DNA of 64,000 nucleotides from Carideicomes alvinocaridis (GTDB taxonomy: Bacteria; Pseudomonadota; Alphaproteobacteria; Rhodobacterales; Rhodobacteraceae), in assembly GCA_005473895.2 (NCBI GenBank), contig SRJI02000012.1, forward strand, positions 42,306 to 106,305, written 5' to 3'. The translations under genes and the position numbers were made by a program. Positions within the stretch are counted from its first letter, which is position 1, and every line of letters starts with the position of its first letter. The notes below the pieces were generated by a model that was not told the origin of the DNA, did not search any database, and was given only the letters and a program-made list of their open reading frames with translations. This document shows positions 10,085 through 19,310 of the stretch, one piece after another.

Positions 10085-11353
10085 TCAATGAGCGCGACAC
10101 CAGGCGGCGAAGGTGTCGCGGGGGGTGTCGGCCCGCCAGCCGCCCCCGTCCAGGTGCGGCACGGCAAGCAGCGTCCCGTCGTGCCAGAGCGCCGGAAGCC
10201 CCAGCGCCACCTGCCGGGGTAGAGCCGCCGCGCGCCAGTCCGGGCGGGCCCGCAGCCCGTCGGCCCCGAGCGCGCCGATCTCCGCCGCGCCGGCCAGCTC
10301 TCCCCACGGCCCGTGGAGGCGCCAGCGCCCGTCCCAAACCGCCTCCGGGCCTGCAGGGCAAGTCGGCGGCAGGGCGGCGGGTTCCCGCGCAAGCCACAGC
10401 CTCTCACCGCCGAGGGCGATGATGCCGCCCAGCATCCGCGTCTCGCCCGCGAGGATCCCGTCGATGAATTGCCGCAGCGAGTCGCGGCGCGGCGGATAGG
10501 GCGCCCCGCCGATCCACCCGATCGCCGCCTGCAGCAGGCGCCGGCGCAGTTCAGGCTGCATATCGGCGAGCACAGCGCGAGGCAGGACCAGCGCGCCGGC
10601 CGCCTCATGCAGCTGCGCTTCGGCGGTCTGCGCGACCACCTGCCGCAGCAGCTCGTTTTCGGCGCGCAGATTCGCCGCCACCGCCGCCAGGCGCTCCGCG
10701 CCGAGGCCCAGCGGGCCGAGCGCCTCCAGCGCGCGGCGGGCCCGCACCCGGTCGAAGCGCGGGTCGTCGTTCATCGGGTCCTCGGCCCAGGCGATGTCCC
10801 GCGCCCGCAGGTGATCGCGCAGCTCCGCCCGCCCGACCTCCAGCAGCGGGCGGAGGAACGGCGGGCAGCCCCCCTCGACGCGAAAGGCCTGGCGCATGCC
10901 GCGCAGCCCGTCGCCCCCGGCCTCGCGCGCCAGGCGCATGAGGATCGTTTCCGCCTGGTCGTCGCGTGTGTGGCCCAGCAGGATGCCCGCCATGCCGGTG
11001 TCGCGGCCCCATCGCGCCATCGCCGCGTAGCGCGCGCGCCGCGCCTCGGCCTCCAGGTTGCCGCGGCCGTCCCAGCCCTGCCAGGCCAGCACGTCGTGCC
11101 GGATGCCGAGGCGGGCGCAGTAGCGCGCCACCGCCTGCGCTTCGCCGGCGGAGTCCTCGCGCAACCGGTGATCCACGGTGACGGCGGCGATCTCCGTCCC
11201 CCGCTCCGCGGCCCAGCCCTGCGCGAGGTCCAGGAGCGCCATGCTGTCGCCGCCGCCGGACACGGCAACGCCCAGCCGCAGGGGCCGGGCGTCGGAGAAG
11301 TGAGCCTCGAGAAAGCGGGCAAGCGCCGCGCCGGGCCTGTCCGTCACGGACAT
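10085..11353 (-). CDS. tilS: tRNA(Ile) lysidine synthetase
   Basis: A 422-residue N-type ATP pyrophosphatase that converts C34 of tRNA-Ile(CAU) to lysidine so that it reads AUA. The PP-loop SGGGDS is at residues 32-37, and GHTRDDQAET near 126 is the second family motif. The C-terminal half is the less conserved tRNA-binding part. Its start overlaps the end of cpoB by ten bases, so it may be translated as part of the tol-pal operon, with ftsH following. Confidence 0.96.
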   Translation of the reverse strand: MSVTDRPGAALARFLEAHFSDARPLRLGVAVSGGGDSMALLDLAQGWAAERGTEIAAVTVDHRLREDSAGEAQAVARYCARLGIRHDVLAWQGWDGRGNLEAEARRARYAAMARWGRDTGMAGILLGHTRDDQAETILMRLAREAGGDGLRGMRQAFRVEGGCPPFLRPLLEVGRAELRDHLRARDIAWAEDPMNDDPRFDRVRARRALEALGPLGLGAERLAAVAANLRAENELLRQVVAQTAEAQLHEAAGALVLPRAVLADMQPELRRRLLQAAIGWIGGAPYPPRRDSLRQFIDGILAGETRMLGGIIALGGERLWLAREPAALPPTCPAGPEAVWDGRWRLHGPWGELAGAAEIGALGADGLRARPDWRAAALPRQVALGLPALWHDGTLLAVPHLDGGGWRADTPRDTFAAWCRAH

Positions 11354-12276
11354 CCCATGCCGGACATGGCCTGCCGCGCGGCGCTGACCTGCGGCGCCGC
11401 CGGAAAGCGGTTCTCCATCTGCGCCAGCGTCTGGCAGGCGGCCTCCCGCTGGCCGATCCCGTCGAGCGCGCGGCCGAGCTTGAGCAGCGCCTCGGGCGCC
11501 ACGTCAGCATCCGGGTGGCCGGAGAAGGAATCGAGATAGGCCCGGGCCGCGCCCTTGCCGTCGCCCGCCTGGTCCAGCGCATCGCCCCGGCGCAACTGCG
11601 CCTCGGCCTCTAGCGGGCTGCCCGGGTAGGTCTGGACATAGGTCGCAAAGAGATCCGCGGCGCCGCGAAAGTCACCATTGGCGAGCGCCTCCTCGGCCCG
11701 CCGGAAATCCGCCTCCTCGCCCACGGCCATCTCGACCCCGCCGGTCTCCGGCGCGGCCGGGGTGGTGGTGGCCCCTTCCGTGACACCGCCCTGCTGGGCC
11801 GGCGGCAGTTCGATCGGGTTCTCGACCGCGGCGCTGCCGTCGCCGCCTTGGGTTGCAGAGCCGGTGCCGGCCCCCGCCCCGCTGGCGGCAGGGCCCTGGC
11901 CCAGCGTCGTGGTCTCGTCGAGCTTGGAGACGTCGCCGCCCTCCAGCTCCACCAGCCGGAATTCCAGGTCGCCGATCCGCGCCGTGCCGTCCTCGACCAC
12001 GCGGTCGAGGCGGTGCCCGATCTGCTCTGTCTGCGCGGTCAGGCGCTGCAGTTCCGACTCGATGGCGTTGACCCGGTCCAGCATGCTGCCGCTGCCGGCG
12101 GTGGCCTGCGCCCCGCCGGTGGTGGACAATTCGCGCTTGAGCTTCTGGATCTCGACATAGAGCACGGACAGGTCCTGGCGCACATCGGCCAGGGTCTGGT
12201 CACGGTCCTGCGCGAGCGCGCCCCCCGCCCCGGGGAGCAGCGCCAGAAGGACGAGGAAGAGCCGGAAATACCGCAT
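11344..12276 (-). CDS. cpoB: Tol-Pal system coordinator CpoB (YbgF)
   Basis: A 310-residue periplasmic protein. A signal peptide ends near residue 22 (GGALAQD). Residues about 25-100 form a likely coiled coil rich in Q, L and E, then comes a Gly/Pro/Thr-rich linker, then C-terminal TPR repeats beginning near 185 (FRRAEEALANGDFRGAADLF). In E. coli CpoB ties PBP1B activity to outer-membrane constriction by Tol-Pal. It follows pal by ten bases and overlaps tilS by ten bases. Confidence 0.93.
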   Translation of the reverse strand: MRYFRLFLVLLALLPGAGGALAQDRDQTLADVRQDLSVLYVEIQKLKRELSTTGGAQATAGSGSMLDRVNAIESELQRLTAQTEQIGHRLDRVVEDGTARIGDLEFRLVELEGGDVSKLDETTTLGQGPAASGAGAGTGSATQGGDGSAAVENPIELPPAQQGGVTEGATTTPAAPETGGVEMAVGEEADFRRAEEALANGDFRGAADLFATYVQTYPGSPLEAEAQLRRGDALDQAGDGKGAARAYLDSFSGHPDADVAPEALLKLGRALDGIGQREAACQTLAQMENRFPAAPQVSAARQAMSGMGCP

Positions 12277-12286
12277 GCCGACCCCG

Positions 12287-12823
12287 TCAGCTCGTCAGGC
12301 CGCCGGCCGCGATCACGGTGACCGCGCGGCGGTTCTTGGCGTAGCAGGCTTCCTCGGAGCAGATCTCGATCGGCCGCTCCTTGCCGTAGCTCACGGTGCG
12401 CAGCCGGTTCGGCGCCACGCCCTGCGCCACGAGGAATTCCCGCACCGCGTTGGCCCGGCGCGCGCCGAGCGCGAGGTTGTATTCCCGCGTGCCCTGCTCG
12501 TCCGCGTGGCCTTCGATCACGGCGGTGTAATCGGCGTTGGTCATCAGCCACTCCGCCTGGCCGCGCAGGGTGGTCTGCGCCTCGGGCGTCAGCGAGGACT
12601 GGTCGACGGAGAACAGGACCCGGTCGCCGATCGCCTGCTGGAAATAGACCGGGCTGGTCGGGTCGGAGACGGTGCCGGCCGCGCCCGCACCCATGCCGGC
12701 GCCGGCACCCGCGCCCCCGTTCATGCCACCGGCCCCGCCGGCAAAGCGGTCCGGGTTGGTGCAGGCCGCAAGGGCCATCAGGCCGGTCAGGAGTACCGCG
12801 CGCGAAAGAAGTCTCATCGTCAT
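12287..12823 (-). CDS. pal: Peptidoglycan-associated lipoprotein Pal
   Basis: A 178-residue outer-membrane lipoprotein. The lipobox LAAC ends at Cys21. A Gly/Ala/Met-rich linker follows (GGAGGMNGGAGAGAGMGAG), then an OmpA-like peptidoglycan-binding domain with IEGHADEQGTREYNLALG and RRAVTVI. Pal holds the outer membrane to the cell wall and interacts with TolB. The ATG at 12823 has a GAGCGGGG site; MRLL at 12817 is an alternative. It is separated from tolB by 316 bases that carry an inverted repeat, so it may also have its own promoter. Confidence 0.96.
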   Translation of the reverse strand: MTMRLLSRAVLLTGLMALAACTNPDRFAGGAGGMNGGAGAGAGMGAGAAGTVSDPTSPVYFQQAIGDRVLFSVDQSSLTPEAQTTLRGQAEWLMTNADYTAVIEGHADEQGTREYNLALGARRANAVREFLVAQGVAPNRLRTVSYGKERPIEICSEEACYAKNRRAVTVIAAGGLTS

Positions 12824-12978
12824 GCCCCGCTCGAAAAGGTTATGTTGCGTTTTGTTAGCACAGCCCGGCGGCCTGGGAAATGCCGCCGCTTGCACTCACC
12901 GTTTTGTGCGCCCTTGCCCGCCGCCAGGCCGGCCGCACGGGAAGGAAGTGGGGCTCTGCCCCCGTCGCTTCGCTCCTC

Positions 12979-13004
12979 CCCCGGGATATTTATGGTCAGA
13001 AGAA
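12979..13004 (+). repeat. Dispersed repeat family A, copy 2
   Basis: Plus-strand copy: CCCCGGG followed by the core ATATTTATGGTCAGAAGAA. It is matched base for base by the copy at 18169-18194 and pairs with copy 3 immediately downstream to form a long inverted repeat. It lies in the tolB-pal gap. Confidence 0.82.
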
Positions 13005-13017
13005 ACACGCGCCCTGG

Positions 13018-13050
13018 CTTCTTCTGACCATAAATATCCCCGCCGGAGGC
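13018..13050 (-). repeat. Dispersed repeat family A, copy 3
   Basis: Minus-strand copy, identical over 33 bases to copy 1 at 4401-4433. With copy 2 it forms a perfect 22-bp inverted repeat (12983-13004 and 13019-13040) with a 14-base loop. In RNA this would be a very stable hairpin between tolB and pal. The whole 316-base gap 12824-13139 holds no gene that I can support. Confidence 0.82.
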
Positions 13051-13139
13051 TCCCGCACGGGCCGCGGGGCGCCGCGCCGGGACGGGGGCGCGCCGTCTCA
13101 CCGGCGCCTCCCCCGCGATGCCGGAGGCAGCGCAAATCC

Positions 13140-14465
13140 TCATTGCTGCAGCGGGCCCCAGGAGGGATCGCTGGCGCCGGCCGGGGTGCGCACGGGCTTC
13201 AGGTTCCGCCCCGACACGTCCACCGAATAGAGGCTCGCCTGGCCGGAGGCGCCCTGGGTCTCTCGGGTGAACATGATCACCCGGCCATTGGGCGCCCAGG
13301 TCGGTCCCTCGTCGAGGAAGGAGGCGGTCAGAAGCCGCTCCTCGGAGCCGTCGGTGCGCATCACGCCGATATGGAAGCGGCCCTTGGATTGCTTGGTGAA
13401 GGCGATGAGATCGCCGCGCGGCGACCAGACCGGCGTGCCGTAGCGGCCCTGGCCGAAGCTGATGCGCTCCGCCTGACCGCCGCCCGCGGGCATCACGTAG
13501 AGCTGCTGGGTGCCCGAGCGGTCGCTTTCGAAGACGATCTTCGAGCCGTCGGGCGAAAAGCTCGGCCCGGTCTCGATCGAGGGGGCCTCGGTCAGTCGCC
13601 GGGTCGAACCCGAGGCCACGTCCATGGCGTAGATGTCGGTATTTCCGCCCTGCTCCACCGAGAAGACCACGGTGCCGCCGTCGGGCGAGAAGCGCGGTGC
13701 GAAGGTCATGTTGCCCGGCGTCTCCGGCAGGGCGCGGCGCTGCACGGAGCCCACGTCGAGCATGTAAATCCGGGGGAACCCCGTCTCGTAGCTGGTATAG
13801 AGCACCCGGTCGCCATTGGGCGAGAAACGTGGCGCCAGCACGATGGAGCTGCTGTCGGTCAGGTACTGGATGTTGGCGCCGTCGTAATCCATGATCGCCA
13901 GCCGCTTGCGCCGGTCATCCTTGGGCCCCTGCTCGGACACGAAGACCACGCGGCTGTCGAAATAGCCGCCCTCGCCGGTGATCCGGGAATAGACCGCGTC
14001 GGCCACCTTGTGCGCCATGCGCCGCCAGCCATCCGTGGTGCCCTGGAACTGCAGGCCCGAGCCCATCTCCTGCCCGGAGAACACGTCGTAGAGCCGGAAC
14101 TTCACCGTCAGGCTCTGGCCCGAGACGCTGACCGCGCCGGTGATCAGGGCCTGGGCATTGATCGCCTTCCAGTCCGAGAACTGCACCGGCGAGCCGAAGC
14201 TGGTGATGGAGGAGATATAGGCCGAGGCGGGCACCTCGCGGAAGAGCCCGGTGCCCGTCAGGTCCTCGGCCACGACGCGCGACAGCTGCGCGCCCCAGTC
14301 GCCGCCGCCGCCTTCGGAGACGAAATCCGGCACGGCGAAGGGCAAGGGCTCGATCACGCCCTCGGTGATCTCGATCCGCAGGGGTCCGTCCTGGGCCAGC
14401 GCGGGCTGCGCGGCCAGACCCGGAAGGGCCAGTGCCAGAAGGAGAGCAAGGAGACGTGTCATCAT
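13140..14465 (-). CDS. tolB: Tol-Pal translocation protein TolB
   Basis: A 441-residue periplasmic protein. The signal peptide ends near residue 24 (QPALAQDG). An N-terminal alpha/beta domain covers about residues 25-165, and a beta-propeller of WD40/PD40 repeats follows, with repeated [25 protein letters not shown] and [13 protein letters not shown] units. TolB links TolA to Pal during outer-membrane constriction. Its ATG overlaps the tolA stop (ATGATGA), so translation is coupled. The gap to pal is unusually long. Confidence 0.97.
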   Translation of the reverse strand: MMTRLLALLLALALPGLAAQPALAQDGPLRIEITEGVIEPLPFAVPDFVSEGGGGDWGAQLSRVVAEDLTGTGLFREVPASAYISSITSFGSPVQFSDWKAINAQALITGAVSVSGQSLTVKFRLYDVFSGQEMGSGLQFQGTTDGWRRMAHKVADAVYSRITGEGGYFDSRVVFVSEQGPKDDRRKRLAIMDYDGANIQYLTDSSSIVLAPRFSPNGDRVLYTSYETGFPRIYMLDVGSVQRRALPETPGNMTFAPRFSPDGGTVVFSVEQGGNTDIYAMDVASGSTRRLTEAPSIETGPSFSPDGSKIVFESDRSGTQQLYVMPAGGGQAERISFGQGRYGTPVWSPRGDLIAFTKQSKGRFHIGVMRTDGSEERLLTASFLDEGPTWAPNGRVIMFTRETQGASGQASLYSVDVSGRNLKPVRTPAGASDPSWGPLQQ

Positions 14466-15712
14466 CTGAGCCTCATATTCTCGGGATTGAAGGTCATTTC
14501 AATCTCGCGCCAGGCGGCGAATTTCTCGCGCGGGAAGACGCTTTCGGGAAGGGTGAACCCGCGCCGCCCGCACGACAGGATGGCGGTGCGCGCGGACCGA
14601 TAGGCGGCATCCGCCGCGGCCGCATCCCCGCCGCTGGAAGACACCAGGTTGGGGGTCGCCGCGATCTTGCCGTCCTGCGTCAGTTCGAACGCAACCGTCA
14701 CGGTGACATTAGCGGAGCGCGCGCCGACATCCACCGTCCAGCATTCGCGAATGGCCTTTCGCAGCACTTCTGCCATGGAATTCCGCTCACCTTCGCTCAG
14801 CCGGGCGGGCGCGGGGGCCGCAGCCTCCTCGGCGTCCGTGCCGCCGCCATCGGCCTCGCCCAGCGCGGCGGCCACGGCGGAATCGAGCGAGGGGCCGCCG
14901 GTCTCGGCCGGCTCTTCCGGTTCCTCGGCGGGGGCAGGCTCAGGCTCGGACTCCGGTTCCGGCTCGGGATCCTCGGCCTCGGCGGTCTGGGTCGGCGCCG
15001 GCTCCTCGGGCTCTTCGGGTTCCTCGGCGGGCTGCGCGGTCTGGACCGGGCGCGCCGGGCGGGTGCGGGGCCGCGGCGAGGTCTCGGGCGAGCCGGAGGG
15101 CTCCTCCGCCTCGGTCACGATCTCGGTCGTGGCTTCCTCGGGGGCGGCGGGCTCGGGTTCCTGCTCGACGACCTCCGGCTCTTCCTGCGGCTCGGGCGTG
15201 GTGTCCTGCACCACCTCGGGCGCGGTCTCCGTCGCGGGTTCCTGCGGCGCGGTGGGCTCGGGCGCGACGCGCGGAGCCTCGCGCGGCTGGGGCGTCTCGC
15301 TGCGCTCGGGCATCTGCACGGCCAGGTCCTGCGCCGGCTGGTCGATCTCGGGCGGCGTGTCCTCCACCTCCGCCTCGGCGGGGGGTTCGGGGACCTGCGG
15401 CGCGGGCTCGGGCTCGGCCGTGTCCTGCGGCTGCGGCTCGCGCGGGGGATCGGGGCGTGCGGGCGGCGCCTGCTCGGCCGATTTCGGGGGCGCGGCGCTC
15501 TCGGTCTCGGCGGGCGGCTCGGGGCTCTGGACCTCGGTGGCGCTTTGCGGCGATTGCTGGGCATTCTCCAGCGCGGCGAATTGCTCGCCCGAGATCACCG
15601 ACACCTCGGAGACCTGCATGGGCAGCTCATCGGGCGCGAACATGCCCCCGAAGAACGCCCAGAGGAGGATGCCCGCATGGCCCGCCCCGGAGATATAATG
15701 CCCGACATTCAT
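14462..15712 (-). CDS. tolA: TolA-type energy transducer with Pro/Glu-rich spacer
   Basis: A 416-residue protein. One N-terminal membrane helix (about residues 12-28) is followed by a long spacer, about residues 50-290, made almost entirely of Pro, Glu, Ala, Thr and Gln. A C-terminal TonB/TolA-like domain follows ([18 protein letters not shown], then [15 protein letters not shown]). It spans the periplasm to carry energy from TolQR to TolB-Pal. Position between tolR and tolB identifies it as TolA. The spacer lacks the Ala/Lys helix of the E. coli protein. Long open frames on the opposite strand here are composition artefacts. Confidence 0.92.
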   Translation of the reverse strand: MNVGHYISGAGHAGILLWAFFGGMFAPDELPMQVSEVSVISGEQFAALENAQQSPQSATEVQSPEPPAETESAAPPKSAEQAPPARPDPPREPQPQDTAEPEPAPQVPEPPAEAEVEDTPPEIDQPAQDLAVQMPERSETPQPREAPRVAPEPTAPQEPATETAPEVVQDTTPEPQEEPEVVEQEPEPAAPEEATTEIVTEAEEPSGSPETSPRPRTRPARPVQTAQPAEEPEEPEEPAPTQTAEAEDPEPEPESEPEPAPAEEPEEPAETGGPSLDSAVAAALGEADGGGTDAEEAAAPAPARLSEGERNSMAEVLRKAIRECWTVDVGARSANVTVTVAFELTQDGKIAATPNLVSSSGGDAAAADAAYRSARTAILSCGRRGFTLPESVFPREKFAAWREIEMTFNPENMRLR

Positions 15713-15720
15713 GGATCGGC

Positions 15721-16218
15721 TCAGCCGCCCTGCCCGTCATTGCCATCGAGCCCCGGCCCGCCGATGTCGGTGACCAGCCCGATATTGGAAAAGCCGCCGG
15801 CATTCAGCGCGCCCATGACCTGGGCCACCTGTTCGTAGCTGACCTTGCCGTCGGCGCGCAGGTAGACCCGGTCGGAGCTGCGTTCCTCAGCGATGCCGCG
15901 CAGCCTGGCCACCAACTGGTCGCGCGGGGTCTCGGTCTTCTGGATCAGCACCGCGCCCTCGGCGGTGATGGTGACGGTGAGCGGCTCTTCCGGCTCGGCC
16001 GGCAGCGCGGTGGCGGCCGTCTTGGGCAGCTCGACCGGCACCCCCACGGTCATCAGCGGCGCGGCGACCATGAAGATGATCAGCAGCACCAGCATCACGT
16101 CGACGAAGGGGGTCACGTTGATCTCGGCCATCGGGCGCGCGCGGTTGCGACGCCGCCGGCGCCCCCCGCCCGAGCCGCCGCCTCCGCCTCCGCCGTTCTG
16201 GATCACGCCCGCGCCCAT
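15721..16218 (-). CDS. tolR: TolR proton-channel subunit
   Basis: A 165-residue ExbD/TolR protein. A Gly- and Arg-rich cytoplasmic tail covers residues 1-30; the membrane helix with the proton-carrying Asp40 follows (MAEINVTPFVDVMLVLLIIF begins at residue 30). The periplasmic domain ends in GGFSNIGLVT. With TolQ it forms the motor that energises TolA. It starts one base after the tolQ stop and ends eight bases before tolA. Confidence 0.96.
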   Translation of the reverse strand: MGAGVIQNGGGGGGGSGGGRRRRRNRARPMAEINVTPFVDVMLVLLIIFMVAAPLMTVGVPVELPKTAATALPAEPEEPLTVTITAEGAVLIQKTETPRDQLVARLRGIAEERSSDRVYLRADGKVSYEQVAQVMGALNAGGFSNIGLVTDIGGPGLDGNDGQGG

Positions 16219-16219
16219 G

Positions 16220-16915
16220 TCAGGAATCCAGCTGGCGCGACAGGATGGTGGAGAACTCGTCGGCGAAGGCCTCGTAGCCCGCGATCAGGTGATCGCTGTC
16301 CGACGACAGCTTGTTGTAGAAGATCACCGCGGGAATGGCCGCCAGCAGGCCGAGCCCGGTGGCCAGCAGCGCCTCGGCGATGCCCGGCGCCACCACGGCG
16401 AGGTTGGTGTTCTGCTGGGCCGCGATCTCGATGAAGGCGTGCATGATGCCCCAGACCGTACCGAACAGGCCGACGAAGGGCGCGGTGGAGCCCACGGTGG
16501 CCAGCACCGGCAGGCCCTTCTGCAGCTCTTCGCCCTCCTTGGCGATGGCCACGTCCATGGAGCGGTCGATGCGCTGGTGGGCGCCGGCGATCAGCGCGCC
16601 GTCGTCGCGATGCGAGCGGCGCCATTCCATCATGCCGGCGGCAAAGATCTTCTCCGACCGCCCGGAGGGGTCGGGGCCGATCTGCTCGAACAATTCGTCC
16701 AGCGGCTCGCCGGACCAGAAGGCGCGGTCGAAGCGCGCGGCCTCGGCCCGGGCGGCCCGGTAGGCGATGATCTTCTGGATGATGATCGACCATGACCAGA
16801 AGGAGGCCACGAGAAGTAGGATCATCACCAACTTCACGGTCAGCGTGGCGCGCGCGAAAAGTGCCAGCAGGGAGAAATCTATCTGCTGCGCCGCGGCAAG
16901 GGTTTCTGCTTCCAT
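16220..16915 (-). CDS. tolQ: TolQ proton-channel subunit
   Basis: A 231-residue inner-membrane protein of the ExbB/MotA/TolQ family. Three membrane segments are visible at about residues 15-43, 130-155 and 170-195. The typical stretch GSTAPFVGLFGTVWGIMHAF and the later ATGLGLLAAIPAVIFYN are present. It forms the stator with TolR. ybgC lies 99 bases upstream in the same direction and tolR follows directly. Confidence 0.97.
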   Translation of the reverse strand: MEAETLAAAQQIDFSLLALFARATLTVKLVMILLLVASFWSWSIIIQKIIAYRAARAEAARFDRAFWSGEPLDELFEQIGPDPSGRSEKIFAAGMMEWRRSHRDDGALIAGAHQRIDRSMDVAIAKEGEELQKGLPVLATVGSTAPFVGLFGTVWGIMHAFIEIAAQQNTNLAVVAPGIAEALLATGLGLLAAIPAVIFYNKLSSDSDHLIAGYEAFADEFSTILSRQLDS

Positions 16916-17014
16916 CTGCCTGCTCGTCTGCTTCGGCCCGCATCCGGGCTCTCGTTGAGGCCGGAACCTAGCGCAACACAGGTGGGAAGGCCAATGAAAT
17001 AGGCCCCGCTGGCG

Positions 17015-17428
17015 TCAATGTGAGGTATCTGCCGCGAGCGCTTGGCGAATATCCGCCGGCATCCGGGCCGGCCGCCCGTCCGCGCGGAGCGCTACCAGCG
17101 TGACCCGGGAGGCGAAAAGCCGCGTACCGTCGCGGGTCACGTCCTGGATCAGCTCGATCCGCGCGCCGGAGAGGGTTTCGAGCGTCGTTTCCACCGTCAG
17201 CTCGTCGTCGAAGCGCGCAGGCAGGAGGTAATCCGCCTCCACCCGCCGGACGGCAAAGACCACGCCCTGCTCGGCCTTGAGCCGCGACTGGTCGATGCCG
17301 AGGCCGCGCACCCACTCGGTCCGCGCGCGTTCGATGAAGCGCAGGTAGTTGGCGTAGTAGACGATCCCGGCGAGGTCCGTGTCCTCGTAATAGACCCGGA
17401 CGGGGAAGCGGTGGGGCGCGCCGCTCAT
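17015..17428 (-). CDS. ybgC: Tol-Pal-associated acyl-CoA thioesterase YbgC
   Basis: A 137-residue 4-hydroxybenzoyl-CoA-type hotdog thioesterase. The active-site segment VYYEDTDLAGIVYYANYL is at about residues 11-28, with the catalytic Asp in EDTD. YbgC proteins hydrolyse acyl-CoA or acyl-ACP and are linked to phospholipid metabolism; the gene usually precedes tolQ, as here. Its ATG at 17428 overlaps the stop of the unknown upstream gene by four bases (ATGA). Confidence 0.94.
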   Translation of the reverse strand: MSGAPHRFPVRVYYEDTDLAGIVYYANYLRFIERARTEWVRGLGIDQSRLKAEQGVVFAVRRVEADYLLPARFDDELTVETTLETLSGARIELIQDVTRDGTRLFASRVTLVALRADGRPARMPADIRQALAADTSH

Positions 17429-18057
17429 GCCGCACCGCCCGCGGACAGACGCGCCGCGAGGCGCAGAGCGTGGCTCGGGTCGTCGGCCACGGCGGGCATC
17501 ACCGGGTCGTAGCCCGCGCGGATCACGCCGGCGATCTCGGGCCGCAGGATCAGCGTGCCGCTTTCGGTGCGCGCCAGCGGGGAGCTGTCGGCGAAGGCCG
17601 TGTCGGACCAGAGCAGGATCACCTGCGCCGCCTGCGCCAGGGCCAGATCCTCGGCCGGCTGGTCGGAGAGCGCCGCGTCCATGCGCAGGAAGACGAAGCT
17701 CGCCCGGATCGCGCCCGCCTCGTCGAAGCGGAAGGCGCGGTACTGATTGGCGCCCGCCGCCTCCAGCCGCGCCACCAGCGGGCCGAGATCGGGGATCAGC
17801 CGGTCGAGGTCGGGCACCTCGGTCAGCTCGCGCCATTCGCGGAAGAAAAAGACCATGAGGTTGGCGCCAAGCTCCGGGTCAGTCTCGGCCATGCGGTGGC
17901 CGGCCAGCGTGACCACCGCCTCGATCGCGCCCTTGACGACCGACAGCGTCACTTCGGCCACGCCGAAAACGATCGGCGCGATGGGGCGGCCCCAGCGGGC
18001 AAAGAGGTAGGTCCCGTCGGAGCGGGTGAAGAGCGGGGCGATGTCCTCGGGCGTCAT
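17425..18057 (-). CDS. Conserved-looking protein of unknown function upstream of ybgC
   Basis: A 210-residue soluble protein that I do not recognise. It begins MTPEDIAPLFTR and contains VFGVAEVTLSVVKGAIEAVV, a moderately hydrophobic stretch near residues 32-51, and NLMVFFFREWRELTEVPDLD near 67-86. There is no signal peptide. The gene is coupled to ybgC by an ATGA overlap, so it is probably co-translated with the Tol-Pal operon. Composition matches the neighbours. The ATG at 18057 starts the conserved-looking part; another in-frame start lies 12 codons upstream. Confidence 0.75.
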   Translation of the reverse strand: MTPEDIAPLFTRSDGTYLFARWGRPIAPIVFGVAEVTLSVVKGAIEAVVTLAGHRMAETDPELGANLMVFFFREWRELTEVPDLDRLIPDLGPLVARLEAAGANQYRAFRFDEAGAIRASFVFLRMDAALSDQPAEDLALAQAAQVILLWSDTAFADSSPLARTESGTLILRPEIAGVIRAGYDPVMPAVADDPSHALRLAARLSAGGAA

Positions 18058-18168
18058 GGGGCGGGAGTAGCGGGTTTGCGGGGGAAGGAGCAAGGGGGAT
18101 GGGATCTGCGCTGCCCGGGCGGTGGCGTGGGTGGAGCCTGCGGGAGCGAGGGGCCAGCCCCTCGCGCT

Positions 18169-18194
18169 CCCCGGGATATTTATGGTCAGAAGAA
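18169..18194 (+). repeat. Dispersed repeat family A, copy 4
   Basis: CCCCGGG plus the core ATATTTATGGTCAGAAGAA, identical to copy 2 at 12979-13004. It is preceded by a short G/C hairpin (GCGAGGGGC at 18146-18154 pairing with 18157-18165). It lies between the end of ruvB and the start of the unknown gene at 18057. Confidence 0.8.
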
Positions 18195-18238
18195 GCGGGC
18201 GCCGGGAGCGGTTTGGCCCGTGCCCTGCCCCGGCGGCG

Positions 18239-19267
18239 TTACTTGCCGAAAAGGTCGGACTGGCCGGGTGGTGCGGGGGCGGCGAGGCCGAGATGGGTCC
18301 AGCCCTTCTGCGCCAGCATCCGGCCGCGCGGGGTGCGCTGGATCAGGCCCTGCTGCAGCAGGAAGGGTTCGATCACCTCTTCCAGCGCGTCACGGCTTTC
18401 GCTGAGCGCGGCGCCGATGGTCTCGATCCCCACCGGGCCGCCGGCATAGTTCTCGGCGATGAGCGTCAGGTAACGCCGGTCCGCCCCGTCGAGGCCCAGC
18501 CCGTCGACGCCCAGCCGGGTGAGCGCGCCGTCGGCCAGCTCGCGGGTGACCATGCCGTCGCCCTCGACCACGGCGAAATCCACCACCCGGCGCAGCAGGC
18601 GCCCGGCGATCCGCGGGGTGCCGCGGGAGCGTCGGGCGATCTCGTGCGCGCCCGCGGGCTCGACGCGGACCCCGAGCTTGCGGGCATTGCGCGAGACGAT
18701 CTCCTCCAGCTCAGCCACCTCGTAGAAGTTGAGCCGGGTGGGGATGCCGAAACGGTCGCGCAGCGGCGTGGTCAGCAGGCCCAGCCGGGTGGTGGCGCCG
18801 ACCAGCGTGAAGGGCTGCAGCTCGATCCGGACGGTGCGGGCGGCGGGGCCCTCGCCGATCACCAGGTCAAGCTCGAAATCCTCCATCGCGGGATAGAGCA
18901 CCTCTTCCACGGCCGGGTTCAGGCGGTGGATCTCGTCGATGAAGAGGACGTCGCGCGCCTCGAGATTGGTGAGGATCGCGGCAAGGTCGCCGGCCTTGGC
19001 CAGGACCGGGCCGGAGGTCATGCGGAAGCCTACCCCCAGCTCGCGGGCCATGATCTGCGCCAGGGTCGTCTTGCCGAGGCCCGGCGGCCCGTGAAACAGC
19101 GTGTGATCCATCGCCTCTTCGCGCTGCCGGGCGGAGCGGACGAAGACGGAAAGGTTCGCCCGCGCCTCGGCCTGGCCGATGAACTCGTCCAGCCCCTGGG
19201 GGCGCAGCGCGCGGTCGCGGTCCTCGGGCAGGCGTTCGGCGCGCAGGGCGGGATCGGGGTCGCTCAT
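18239..19267 (-). CDS. ruvB: Holliday junction branch migration ATPase RuvB
   Basis: A 342-residue AAA+ motor. Walker A GPPGLGKT is at residues 60-67, Walker [11 protein letters not shown] near 107, and the sensor segment [18 protein letters not shown] near 156. The C-terminal winged helix ([16 protein letters not shown]) binds DNA. It drives branch migration with RuvA at Holliday junctions. It is the last gene of ruvCAB, 43 bases after ruvA. Confidence 0.98.
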   Translation of the reverse strand: MSDPDPALRAERLPEDRDRALRPQGLDEFIGQAEARANLSVFVRSARQREEAMDHTLFHGPPGLGKTTLAQIMARELGVGFRMTSGPVLAKAGDLAAILTNLEARDVLFIDEIHRLNPAVEEVLYPAMEDFELDLVIGEGPAARTVRIELQPFTLVGATTRLGLLTTPLRDRFGIPTRLNFYEVAELEEIVSRNARKLGVRVEPAGAHEIARRSRGTPRIAGRLLRRVVDFAVVEGDGMVTRELADGALTRLGVDGLGLDGADRRYLTLIAENYAGGPVGIETIGAALSESRDALEEVIEPFLLQQGLIQRTPRGRMLAQKGWTHLGLAAPAPPGQSDLFGK

Positions 19268-19310
19268 GGCCCGGCGCGCCCGGCGCGGCTATGGAGGCTG
19301 CCTGTCATCG

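Noticed and set aside
14649..15698. Ser/Gly-rich plus-strand frame opposite tolA
   Set aside because: It is the reverse complement of the Pro/Glu-rich TolA spacer; low complexity makes all frames open.
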